A stretch of DNA of 5,884 nt from Planctomycetota bacterium (GTDB taxonomy: Bacteria > Planctomycetota > UBA1135 > GCA-002686595). Both the position numbers and the translations under genes were made by a program. Positions within the stretch are counted from its first letter, which is position 1; the number at the start of each line of letters is the position of its first letter. The notes beneath the pieces are model-generated. The model saw only the letters and a list, made by a program, of their open reading frames with translations. It searched no databases and was not told the DNA's origin. This document shows positions 1 through 5,255 of the stretch, one piece after another. Location of the stretch: contig JABFRZ010000547.1 in NCBI GenBank assembly GCA_013140785.1, positions 1 to 5,884 on the forward strand, given 5' to 3'.

Positions 1-8
1 CGGCCGCG

Positions 9-602
9 TCAGCCTCGCGCCGCGCCCTGCAGCGCGCGCACGTAGATCGGGCGCTTGCCCGGCGTTTTCGCCAGGCGCTCGAAGCCGCAGCGTTCGAAGA
101 CCTGTGGCAGGCCGGTCCAGGCGAAGGCGCCCGGGAGCTCGCCACCGGCCTTGGGCGGCACGGCCGGGTAGCCCTCGACGCGCGTCGCACCGCGTCTCCG
201 CGCAAGCGTCACGGCCTCCTCGAGCATGCGCTTCCCGAGGCCGCGCTTGCGCCACTCCTTCGTGACGAAAAAGCAGGTCACCGACCAGGTGCGCTCGTCC
301 CAATCGGTCGCGAGCGAGCGCTTCGTCGCCAGTGCCACGAAGTCCGCGCGCGGCGCGACGCTGCACCAGCCGAGCGCGTGACCGTTGGCGAGCGCGAGCA
401 CGCCACTCGCCGCGCCGCGCTCGACCAGACGCTTCAGCGCCCGTCGGTTTTCCTCGCCGCGCCCCTGCTCCCAGTCCTTCCGCCCGAGACGCCACGCCAT
501 GCACCAGCACCCGCCGCACGCCCCGCGCGCGCCAAAGAGCTCCTCGAGGCGCGCCCAGTCGGACACGCGCAGCGGACGAACCTCGACGGCGGCGCGCGGC
601 AT
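9..602 (-). CDS. GNAT family N-acetyltransferase
   Basis: This 197-residue protein has the layout of a GNAT acetyltransferase, which moves an acetyl group from acetyl-CoA to an amine; the substrate cannot be read from sequence. The N-terminal half carries the Cys/Trp-rich segment CGGCWCMAWR (residues 29-38), followed by GWCSVAPR (about 78-85), both typical of one uncharacterised GNAT subgroup. The acetyl-CoA binding motif A is the strand SVTCFFV (107-113) followed by RKRGLG (118-123), matching R/Q-x-x-G-x-G/A. EGYPA (143-147) and the C-terminal GLPQVFERCGF stretch (164-174) fit the last strands of the fold. The length is normal for the subgroup and the frame is intact. The ATG at 600-602 lies 7 bp after the stop of the membrane-protein gene upstream, so the two are probably co-transcribed. 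The family assignment is firm; the function is unknown and the cytoplasmic location is inferred. Confidence 0.9.
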   Translation of the reverse strand: MPRAAVEVRPLRVSDWARLEELFGARGACGGCWCMAWRLGRKDWEQGRGEENRRALKRLVERGAASGVLALANGHALGWCSVAPRADFVALATKRSLATDWDERTWSVTCFFVTKEWRKRGLGKRMLEEAVTLARRRGATRVEGYPAVPPKAGGELPGAFAWTGLPQVFERCGFERLAKTPGKRPIYVRALQGAARG

Positions 603-609
603 GGAGACC

Positions 610-876
610 TCAGGCGCTCGGCTCGGCGGACTTCGCCAGGCGCGATCCCACCATGGCGAGCCCGAGCCCAGCCAGGCCCGCGAGCAGCCCGTAGGGGAAG
701 CTGCGCTGCATGTCGATCTTCACTTGGTCGTAGCCACGCCGCGCCGCGAAGCTCCTCGGCCCCGCGCCCGGCCCGTTGGCGATCTCGAGCACGACCACGA
801 CCGACACGACGATCGTCAGGATGCCGAAGACGATCAGGGCGATGCCCACCCGGCGACGCGCGCGATTCACGACCAC
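610..876 (-). CDS. Small two-helix membrane protein, function unknown
   Basis: This 88-residue protein is not a family I recognise. It has a short basic N-terminus (RARRR, residues 5-9), a first hydrophobic helix at about 10-31 rich in Ile and Val, a polar loop (about 32-60, with RRGYDQVKIDMQR), a second helix at about 61-79 rich in Gly, Leu and Ala, and a short tail. The positive N-terminus predicts both ends in the cytoplasm. The start is a GTG at 874-876; a second GTG two codons later (868-870) is equally possible. No Shine-Dalgarno sequence precedes either. The stop is 7 bp before the acetyltransferase start, suggesting an operon with this gene first. The third-position GC bias and the clear hydrophobic pattern support a real gene; an overlapping plus-strand frame looks like a low-complexity Arg/Ala/Pro shadow. 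Confidence 0.72.
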   Translation of the reverse strand: MVVNRARRRVGIALIVFGILTIVVSVVVVLEIANGPGAGPRSFAARRGYDQVKIDMQRSFPYGLLAGLAGLGLAMVGSRLAKSAEPSA

Positions 877-882
877 GCCGGT

Positions 883-911
883 ATCGTAGCGCCGCCCGCG
901 GACCTAGTGTC
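883..911 (-). promoter_or_regulatory. Possible promoter of the membrane protein/acetyltransferase operon
   Basis: On the minus strand TACGAT (883-888) matches four of six bases of a sigma-70 -10 box and lies 6 nt before the GTG start, so transcription would begin at or next to the start codon and give a leaderless mRNA, in keeping with the absence of a Shine-Dalgarno sequence. The -35 side is poor: GACACT at 17-bp spacing (906-911) or GGGACA at 19-bp spacing. A small inverted repeat, GGAC-CTAGT-GTCC (900-912), overlaps the -35 position. Tentative. Confidence 0.2.
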
Positions 912-977
912 CCGTCTCGCCGGCGCGCGCAACCATCCTCGAGGCCGGGAGTCATGCTCGAGGCGTGTCAGGGGATT

Positions 978-1039
978 GAAGGCCGCACCGCCTTCGGATC
1001 CAATGGGATCGCTCGAAGGGTGAGGGAGACCCTCGGACC
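978..1039 (+). promoter_or_regulatory. Hairpin-rich leader of the HDOD gene
   Basis: Three inverted repeats are chained immediately before the ATG. Hairpin A pairs GAAGGC (978-983) with GCCTTC (990-995). Hairpin B pairs CCTTCGGATCC (991-1001) with GGATC (1006-1010) and CGAAGG (1014-1019), around an AATG loop with a 3-nt bulge. Hairpin C pairs GGTGAGGG (1019-1026) with CCCTC (1030-1034) and ACC (1037-1039), with a GG bulge and an AGA loop. A and B compete for CCTTC, and C covers the only purine-rich ribosome-binding candidate (GAGGGAGA, 1022-1029) and ends at the start codon. The pairings are read directly from sequence; any regulatory role is inferred. No clear -35/-10 promoter was found in 877-977. 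Confidence 0.35.
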
Positions 1040-1900
1040 ATGACGCTTCCCACCTCGCCAGGCGGCGCGGAGCTGCCCGTTCCGCTCAAAGACGCACTAC
1101 GCGCGCGCCTCGAGGGCGAGCTCGTGCTGCCCCTGTTGCCCGACACGGCGGCACGCGTGATCGCGGCCTGCCAGAACGAGAGTTCCGAGGTCGAGGAGCT
1201 CAACGAGCTGATCAAGCGCGACCCGTCGCTCGCGGCGCACATCCTGCGCATCGCCAACTCGGCCGCCTATGCACCGAGGGTGCCCATCCTCACGCTCCAG
1301 CAAGCGATCGGTCGCGTGGGCCTCGCCACCGTCGGCGACATCGCGGTCGCCGTCGCACTCAAGGAACGGGTCTTCTCGGTCCCGGGTCATCAAGCTCGCC
1401 TGCACGACCTGTGGCAGCACTCCCTGGCCACCGCGTGCTACGCCAAGGAGATCTCCGTGCTGCTGCGCGGTGACCTGGAGTCCGCCTTCCTGTGCGGCCT
1501 GCTCCACGACGTCGGGATGGCCATCACCCTGCAGGTCGTGTGCGATCTGGAACGGGAGCGGGTCGTTCCGACGGTCCTGTCCGCGACCCTGGAGGCGGCC
1601 ATGCTGGAGTTCCACTGCGAGTTCGGAGCGAAGTTCGCGGAGGCCTGGCGGCTCGGCCCTTGGATCAGCGCGGTGATCCGCCATCACCACGAGCCCGCCG
1701 GGGCGCGCTTCCGTCCTGACGAGATCGGCATCATCGCGCTGGCCGACGGCCTGGCCTACTGGGCTCTCGAGGCGGGGAAGACCGAAGAGGACTTCCAGGC
1801 TGAGCCGCGCTTCGGGTTCGTTCGGCTGCACGAGGGCGGCCTCAAGATGCTCCTCCGCAAGCGCGAGCTCGTCCTCCAGCAGGTCGCGGCGCTCGCGTAG
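1040..1900 (+). CDS. HDOD-domain signalling protein
   Basis: This 286-residue protein is a stand-alone HDOD protein, a relative of HD phosphohydrolases usually found in bacterial signal transduction and stress or motility control. The HDOD core starts near residue 29 (LPLLPDTAARV), with the typical LIKRDPSLAAHILRIANSA (57-75), where the domain samples helices, and LQQAIGRVGLATV (86-98). The second half keeps an HD-like residue set: H127 (LWQHSLA), H156-D157 (LLHDVG), H192 and H215-H217 (VIRHHHEP), with D236 in LADGLA. No receiver, GGDEF, EAL or kinase domain is attached, so input and output must come from partners. The start ATG at 1040 lies after GAGGGAGA, which sits in a hairpin. Upstream, the gene is divergent from the membrane protein; downstream it converges on rmuC with 27 bp between stops. 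Domain identity is firm; biochemical activity is not established for most of this family. Confidence 0.92.
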   Translation: MTLPTSPGGAELPVPLKDALRARLEGELVLPLLPDTAARVIAACQNESSEVEELNELIKRDPSLAAHILRIANSAAYAPRVPILTLQQAIGRVGLATVGDIAVAVALKERVFSVPGHQARLHDLWQHSLATACYAKEISVLLRGDLESAFLCGLLHDVGMAITLQVVCDLERERVVPTVLSATLEAAMLEFHCEFGAKFAEAWRLGPWISAVIRHHHEPAGARFRPDEIGIIALADGLAYWALEAGKTEEDFQAEPRFGFVRLHEGGLKMLLRKRELVLQQVAALA

Positions 1901-1906
1901 TCGGAA

Positions 1907-1935
1907 GGCCCCGGACTCGACTCAGTCTCAGGGCC
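1907..1935. terminator. Possible shared terminator between convergent HDOD and rmuC genes
   Basis: The 27-bp gap between the two stops contains GGCCC (1907-1911), which can pair with GGGCC (1931-1935), and an inner GACT (1914-1917) that can pair with AGTC (1924-1927). The arm at 1931-1935 lies inside the last codons of rmuC. No T-tract follows on either strand, so this is a weak candidate; its position between convergent stops is the main argument. Confidence 0.25.
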
Positions 1936-3229
1936 GCTGGGCCGGCGCGTCCCTTGCTTTCGCCAAGGCCTCGGCCTCGGCGCTGCGCCGCGGGGTCAGG
2001 CTCTTCACGTCGAGCGGCTCGCCGGGCTCACCGAGGGGCAAGAGCGGCTCCGGCCGGCGCGTCTCACCCTCGACCGCTCTGAGCTCGGGCAGGTCCTTCG
2101 ACGAGCGCGCATCGCGTTCCTCGAAGCGCCGCAGGGTCGGGATCAGGCGCGAGTGGATCGAGCCGACGAAGTCGTTGTAGGACTTGCGCGCGCGCTCGAT
2201 CGATTCGCCGACCACGGCCGCGTGCTCGAGCACGATCGCCGCGCGCTGGTGCAGCTCGCGCCCGAGCGCGAACAGCTCCTGGGCGCTGTCGGACAGGTTC
2301 TTCTCGCGCCAGCCGACGTGCACGGCGCGCAAGAGGCCGATCAGGGTCGCGGGGCTGGCGATCACGACGTTGCGCTCGGCCGCGTACTCGATCAGCTCGG
2401 GCCGGCGCTCGAGCGCGGCATCCACGAGCTGGTCGCCGGGGATGAACATGACCACGAACTCCGGCGAGGCGTCGAAGCTCGTCCAGTAGCTCTTGCGCGC
2501 CAGCTTCTGGGCCTGGAGCATCACGTTCTCGGCGTAGCGCTCGAGGTGCGCCTCGGCCTCCTCGGGCGTCTTCGCGTCGAGCGCGTCGAGGTACGCATCC
2601 ACGTTCATCTTGGCGTCGATCGCGACCACGCGGCCGTTGGGCAGCCGCACGACGAGGTCCGGGCGCGAGAGCTTGCCCTCCTCGTCGCGCTGGCTGGATT
2701 GCAGCGTGAAGTCGCAGTAGCTCTTCATGCCGGCCACCTCGACCACGCGCTCGAGCTGCACCTCGCCGTAGCGCCCGCGCACGTTGGGCTTGCGCAGCGC
2801 CTGCACGAGCTTGCTGGTCTCGCTGCGCAGCTCCGAGTTCGACTGGCTCATCTTCAGGACCTGCTCGCGCAGCCCCGCGTGATCGCGCCCGACCTGCTCG
2901 AGCGACTGGTGCGTCTTCTCGAGCGCCTTGGCCACGGGCGCGATCAGCTGATCCACCGCGAGGCGCCGCCGCTCGAGCTCGGCCGTCGCCTCGGTGCGCT
3001 GCAGCGCGAAGGCCGTCTGCGCCAGGCGCATGAACTCCTCGTTGGAGTTGCGCAGGGCCTCGCCCGCCAGCGCCTGGAAGGTCGTGCGCGTCGTCTCGAG
3101 GTCGCTCTGGCGTGCCTGCGCCAGCTCCTTCTCCGCCGCCAGACGCCCGCGCTCGCGCAAGAGCCAGCCACAGACGGCCAGCACGACGACGAGCGCGACC
3201 GCGAGGGAAACGACGAGGGCGATCTCCAT
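1928..3229 (-). CDS. rmuC: DNA recombination protein RmuC
   Basis: This 433-residue protein matches the RmuC family, membrane-anchored proteins with a predicted PD-(D/E)xK-like nuclease fold, known in E. coli for limiting inversions between short inverted repeats. Residues 4-24 form one N-terminal membrane helix, followed by a long charged coiled coil to about residue 145. The conserved core begins at LRKPNVRGRYGEVQLE (145-160). RPDLVVRLPNG (189-199) and AIDAK (203-207) supply the Asp and D-x-K expected of the nuclease-like site; MFIPGD (261-266) and the ASPATLIGLL segment (291-300) are further family signatures. The C-terminal 60 residues are Pro- and Glu-rich and poorly conserved. Length is normal. 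The ATG at 3227-3229 has no obvious Shine-Dalgarno but is immediately followed by the membrane helix, so the start is credible. It appears monocistronic. The presence of palindromic elements in the same window is suggestive context only. Confidence 0.95.
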   Translation of the reverse strand: MEIALVVSLAVALVVVLAVCGWLLRERGRLAAEKELAQARQSDLETTRTTFQALAGEALRNSNEEFMRLAQTAFALQRTEATAELERRRLAVDQLIAPVAKALEKTHQSLEQVGRDHAGLREQVLKMSQSNSELRSETSKLVQALRKPNVRGRYGEVQLERVVEVAGMKSYCDFTLQSSQRDEEGKLSRPDLVVRLPNGRVVAIDAKMNVDAYLDALDAKTPEEAEAHLERYAENVMLQAQKLARKSYWTSFDASPEFVVMFIPGDQLVDAALERRPELIEYAAERNVVIASPATLIGLLRAVHVGWREKNLSDSAQELFALGRELHQRAAIVLEHAAVVGESIERARKSYNDFVGSIHSRLIPTLRRFEERDARSSKDLPELRAVEGETRRPEPLLPLGEPGEPLDVKSLTPRRSAEAEALAKARDAPAQRP

Positions 3230-3277
3230 GGTGCGGTTGCCGTTCTACCCCCGCGCCTGGCGCGAGCCTAGCGCTCG
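3230..3277 (-). promoter_or_regulatory. Upstream region of rmuC with two short palindromes
   Basis: Upstream of rmuC, CGCGCC-T-GGCGCG (3252-3264) is a perfect 13-bp palindrome, and CGAGC-CTAGC-GCTCG (3263-3277) is a second inverted repeat that overlaps it. On the minus strand TAGAAC lies between these and the start and resembles a -10 box at four of six positions, but I see no matching -35. The palindromes could be an operator or chance in GC-rich DNA. Confidence 0.18.
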
Positions 3278-3430
3278 ATCGGGGCCGGCTCGAGGCGCGG
3301 CTGCAGCACGGTCCTCATCTGTGCATCCCAACTCGGCAAGGAAGCTGTCACCAGAGTCGATCGCGCTGCCGAAGCCCACGCCGGCGTAGAGCGCGACCCG
3401 GCCGCCATCCTCGTACATCGCGAGGGAAAG
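3245..3430 (-). pseudogene. C-terminal remnant of a propeller-repeat protein
   Basis: Read on the minus strand, the frame ending at the stop 3245-3247 contains a run from Met (3416-3418) to Cys (3323-3325): MYEDGG, VALYAGVGFGSA, IDSGDSFLAELGC. This resembles the last blade and end of the secreted propeller-type repeat proteins common in Planctomycetota, where units of the form (F/Y)DDG-(x)-PALYVGG-F-SA recur and finish in DSGDS-LA-WGC; that comparison is from memory. Only about one repeat is left. Further upstream the frame turns into low-complexity Arg/Pro sequence across an eight-G run (3455-3462), so there is no start, signal peptide or other blade. I interpret it as the 3' scrap of a lost gene. 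A short real ORF starting at 3418 is possible but less likely. Confidence 0.45.
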
Positions 3431-3601
3431 CCGTCCGCGTCGAGCCCCCTTGCTGGGGGGGGCTTGCGCCTGCGTCCCGGGTCTCTCGCGGGCTCCACCA
3501 GATCGACGAACGGTCCCGCGCTGGCGTTGCCGAATCCGAGCAGCGCGCGCCCATGGCGCCGTCGATGACTCCGAAGCACGAGGCACGCGTGCGCGGAGGG
3601 T

Positions 3602-3846
3602 CGCTTGGCGGCAGCTCTTTCGCTGTCGGCCGGAACGCTCGCGATCGCCGGCCGCGCGTCGGCGCGACGCGCTCGAACCGGCCCGGCGGCGCCTGGCTCG
3701 AAGGTCTGGCGATCATCTACGAGCGCGATCCGACGACGGGCGCGTGGGTCCAGGTCGACGAGCTGGCCAAGCCCGTGACGTCCGATCTGCGCCTGCCCTT
3801 CTTCGGGAGCGCCGTGGCCCTCAGGGGCGACGTGGCGGTCGTGGTA
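3602..3846 (+). pseudogene. Frameshifted FG-GAP repeat fragment
   Basis: Two plus-strand frames together spell about one and a half FG-GAP repeats, the calcium-binding beta-propeller unit of secreted integrin-like proteins. Frame one (3602-3658) reads RLAAALSLSAGTLAIAG, matching the usual (F)G-xAVxLxGDTLAVGA pattern. Frame two (3703-3846) reads IIYERDPTTGAWVQVDELA followed by FFGSAVALRGDVAVV, matching the next VYVFERD...W-EVA-L...FG-AVAL-GD-AVVGA unit. The gap of about 15 codons between them equals normal repeat spacing, so a single frameshift between 3658 and 3703 explains the change. No start codon with a signal peptide precedes it and coding similarity stops near 3846. It therefore appears to be a decayed internal fragment rather than an expressed gene. 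Similarity to FG-GAP is by eye. Confidence 0.5.
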
Positions 3847-3931
3847 GCTCGTACGGCTGGTCGTTCGAGTACCCGAGCGCCCTGACGAGCACGTCGTCGT
3901 AGCCGACACGGCCCAGGCGAATCGCATGGTT
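3845..3931 (-). pseudogene. Second FG-GAP-like fragment, opposite strand
   Basis: On the minus strand, between a stop at 3932-3934 and a stop at 3821-3823, the frame reads GYDDVLVRALGYSNDQPYE (3904 down to 3848). This closely resembles the G-YDDV-VGA-GYS-G---EG core of integrin-alpha-type FG-GAP repeats (DxDGxGYDDVLVGA), though the calcium-loop Asp residues just before it are missing (LGRVGYDD). It directly abuts, in the opposite direction, the plus-strand FG-GAP fragment. Nothing recognisable extends it on either side, so it is a very short relic, or a chance resemblance. Confidence 0.35.
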
Positions 3932-4034
3932 TCACGGAGCACCTTGTGGAGCGGGATCCGGTCGGCGCCCGCGCGGCGTGAGCGCTCTCATCCCGAGCCC
4001 AGCGCCCCGCAGGCCTTCCCGCGGCGGGGGTGTC

Positions 4035-4060
4035 GGGCCCGCGAGACGACTCGCGGGCCC
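4035..4060. terminator. Perfect 11-bp stem hairpin
   Basis: GGGCCCGCGAG (4035-4045) pairs exactly with CTCGCGGGCCC (4050-4060) around an ACGA loop, a very stable hairpin in both orientations. There is no T-tract on either side. It could be a high-GC style terminator; no intact gene ends next to it, so it may belong to one of the lost genes or be part of the hairpin cluster that continues to 4124. Confidence 0.45.
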
Positions 4061-4087
4061 ACGGAGTCGCCTTCCAAAGAAACAGCC

Positions 4088-4124
4088 GCCTGGTTCTTCC
4101 CTGACCAGGCCCGCCTCCGCGGGC
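4088..4124. repeat. Two overlapping inverted repeats
   Basis: GCCTGGT (4088-4094) pairs with ACCAGGC (4104-4110) across a 9-nt loop, and GCCCGC (4109-4114) pairs with GCGGGC (4119-4124) across CTCC. The two stems share 4109-4110, so they can form in tandem only with partial loss of one pair set. They sit between the 4035-4060 hairpin and the palindromic element starting at 4135. No function can be assigned. Confidence 0.4.
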
Positions 4125-4134
4125 AAGCGGCTCA

Positions 4135-4304
4135 GAGCGTGTCGGAAAAACCGCGTTGCGAGGCGAAGCGGGCGGCGCGGAGGCGAGGAAGGCGACAGCG
4201 AGGCGGCGCAGGCGGCCTCTGTGGCTGCCGAGCACGTCTCGCCGAGCCTGACGAAGCATCCGCCCCGCCCGCGAAGCCGCAGTAGCGGTCTTTCCGACAC
4301 GCTC
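4135..4304. mobile_element. 170-bp palindromic (foldback, MITE-like) element A
   Basis: The ends are inverted repeats: GAGCGTGTCGGAAAAACCGC (4135-4154) against the complement of 4285-4304, 19 of 20 matching. Symmetry continues inward: 4168-4184 pairs with 4256-4272 (15 of 17), and the centre is GGCGGCC-TCTGT-GGCTGCC (4211-4229), whose midpoint 4220 agrees with the midpoint of the outer ends. The whole unit can thus fold into one long imperfect hairpin. It has no coding capacity. Size, terminal repeats and lack of a transposase are what a non-autonomous miniature transposable element would show. CTAG (4305-4308) directly adjoins the right end; the left end has CTCA (4131-4134), so a target duplication is at best eroded. 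The right end lies 5 bp from the stop of the DUF4287 gene, so the element may also end its transcript. Family of the parent transposase not identified. Confidence 0.65.
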
Positions 4305-4309
4305 CTAGC

Positions 4310-5011
4310 TCACTCCTTCGCCGCCAGGACTCTGCCCAGCGCCACCAAGCGCTCGCCCCAGAACACACGCAGGCGATCGGCCTCCGCACGCGTGGCGAGC
4401 TTCGAGTGCGATAGCGCCACCTGGCTCTTCGCCGCGCCTTTGGCGGTGAAGCCCGCCTCGACCGGCGTGCCGTCCGCCCAACGCATGCGCATGTACTTCG
4501 GCTTGGTCGCCTTGCTCATGCGCAGCTTGGCACCGTCGAGCCAGCGCTCGCAGCGCACGAAGGCGGTCCAGAGGTCGGAGAGCGGCACGGGATAGGTCTT
4601 GCTCTTGTTGACCGCGAAGCTGCCGTCGCGCTGCTGGCCCTTCTCGCGCAGGCCGCGGATGCGCTCGTAGCCGACGGCGAGCATCTGGGTCCACCAGGAG
4701 GGCGTGCCGAAGTCGTCGCTCAGGAGCTGCGCGATCTTCGCGTGGGGGAGCGCCGCTGCGCCGGCGCGGTCGAGCTCGTCCACCCATTGTTGCCAGGTGC
4801 GGCCGGTCTTGTTGGCGACGATGGTGTCGCTCATCCCGGCCAGCGCGGCGAGGTCTTTGGTCGACGGCGCGCGCGCCGCTTTCGACGTCTTCGGAGGCTT
4901 CCTCGCCAGCGGTCGCTTCGCCAGCACCTGGGCCCGGGCGGCCGTGTAGCGCTCACCCGTCTTCTTCATGCGCGCCCGCACGAGGCGCTTCAGATCTTTC
5001 TGCGTCGGCAT
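4310..5011 (-). CDS. DUF4287 and SRPBCC (AHSA1-like) domain protein
   Basis: This 233-residue protein starts with MPTQKDLKRLVRARMKKTGE, continuing YTAARAQVL (22-30), a conserved N-terminal segment of a widespread family. After a Lys/Pro/Ala-rich linker (about 31-52) comes a DUF4287-type region: KTGRTWQQWVDELDRAG (68-84), HAKIAQLL, and the hallmark WWTQMLAVGYERIRGLREKGQRDG-like stretch (106-130). The rest (about 131-233) fits an SRPBCC/AHSA1-like helix-grip fold: SKTYPVPLSDLWTAF (137-151), MRMRWADGTPVEAGFTAKGAAKSQVAL (174-200) and a C-terminal helix RLRVFWGERLVALGRVLA. SRPBCC domains bind hydrophobic ligands or Hsp90-type partners, but this family has no proven role that I know of. The ATG at 5009-5011 is chosen because of the conserved start and a good Shine-Dalgarno; an in-frame ATG at 5089 would add 26 unconserved residues. 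It stands alone between two palindromic elements. Confidence 0.88.
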   Translation of the reverse strand: MPTQKDLKRLVRARMKKTGERYTAARAQVLAKRPLARKPPKTSKAARAPSTKDLAALAGMSDTIVANKTGRTWQQWVDELDRAGAAALPHAKIAQLLSDDFGTPSWWTQMLAVGYERIRGLREKGQQRDGSFAVNKSKTYPVPLSDLWTAFVRCERWLDGAKLRMSKATKPKYMRMRWADGTPVEAGFTAKGAAKSQVALSHSKLATRAEADRLRVFWGERLVALGRVLAAKE

Positions 5012-5019
5012 CGGATCGT

Positions 5020-5025
5020 TCCTTT
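5020..5025 (-). promoter_or_regulatory. Shine-Dalgarno that fixes the DUF4287 gene start
   Basis: On the minus strand AAAGGA lies 8 nt before the ATG at 5009-5011. It is the clearest ribosome-binding site in the window and supports this start over the upstream in-frame ATG at 5087-5089, which sits inside the structured leader. Confidence 0.7.
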
Positions 5026-5045
5026 CATCGTGGCCGCAGCGCGCA

Positions 5046-5146
5046 CCCCCCGACGGAACGCCCCGCGGCAGACGAAGGAGTTCGTCCATGCCGATCCGGG
5101 GGTATGCCCCCCTTTGCCTCGCAGGGACCTCCGTCGGGGGGAGGTC
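5046..5146 (-). promoter_or_regulatory. Structured mRNA leader with competing helices
   Basis: The leader of the DUF4287 gene can close a perfect 12-bp helix between 5130-5141 and 5046-5057 (CCCCCCGACGGA and its complement, 72 nt apart). Inside it are two local hairpins: GGGGG-TATG-CCCCC (5098-5111) and GACGAA-GGAG-TTCGTC (5071-5086), giving a three-way junction. The distal strand of the 12-bp helix can instead form a local hairpin, GACCTCC (5126-5132) with GGAGGTC (5140-5146). In addition the segment at 5088-5094 is complementary over 7 nt to the start codon region (5005-5011). All pairings are exact; a regulatory role (riboswitch, thermosensor or protein-binding leader) is inferred, and no known riboswitch class is recognised. 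Confidence 0.35.
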
Positions 5147-5201
5147 GAAGAGGTTGGGCGCGGATGGTCGCCGGGGAGGAGCTTGCCAGGCTTCGCTGAG
5201 G

Positions 5202-5207
5202 TGTCAA
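5202..5207 (-). promoter_or_regulatory. Possible -35 box upstream of the DUF4287 leader
   Basis: A perfect TTGACA occurs on the minus strand here, about 190 nt before the start codon and 55 nt before the structured leader. The expected -10 position at 17-bp spacing reads AAGCTC, a poor match, so the promoter call is weak. Its position next to palindromic element B raises the possibility that the element insertion affected this promoter region. Confidence 0.2.
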
Positions 5208-5255
5208 GGGGGGCGCTGGACGCTCGGCCACGCGGGCGAGTCGGAGGTCGTCGCG

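Noticed and set aside
378..1043. Long plus-strand open frames across the acetyltransferase and membrane-protein genes
   Set aside because: Arg/Ala/Pro-rich shadows of the two minus-strand genes, and they also run through the intergenic region up to the HDOD start.
1097..1831. 244-codon open frame opposite the HDOD gene
   Set aside because: Shadow of the HDOD reading frame; no motif or ribosome-binding site and no homology recognisable by eye.
1928..3229. RmuC as part of a defence or recombination island
   Set aside because: RmuC is a widespread housekeeping gene and none of its neighbours here is a nuclease, methylase, helicase or toxin; the elements nearby are non-coding.
2153..3271. 372-codon open frame on the plus strand opposite rmuC
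   Set aside because: It is the mirror of a well-conserved RmuC frame in GC-rich DNA; its translation is repetitive Leu/Ala/Arg/His sequence without a recognisable domain.
3112..3885. 257-codon plus-strand open frame as an intact gene
   Set aside because: Its first half overlaps the rmuC start and is low-complexity Arg/Pro/Ala. Only the last 50 or so residues look like protein (FG-GAP), and the preceding half-repeat is in another frame, so a decayed fragment fits better.
4005..4304. CRISPR-like or integron attC-like array
   Set aside because: The inverted repeats differ in sequence from each other, there are no regularly spaced direct repeats, and no cas or integrase gene is present.
5012..5089. 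Upstream in-frame ATG as the DUF4287 protein start
   Set aside because: The 26 extra residues are not family-like, overlap leader hairpins and lack a Shine-Dalgarno sequence, while the ATG at 5011 has a good one and matches the conserved N-terminus.
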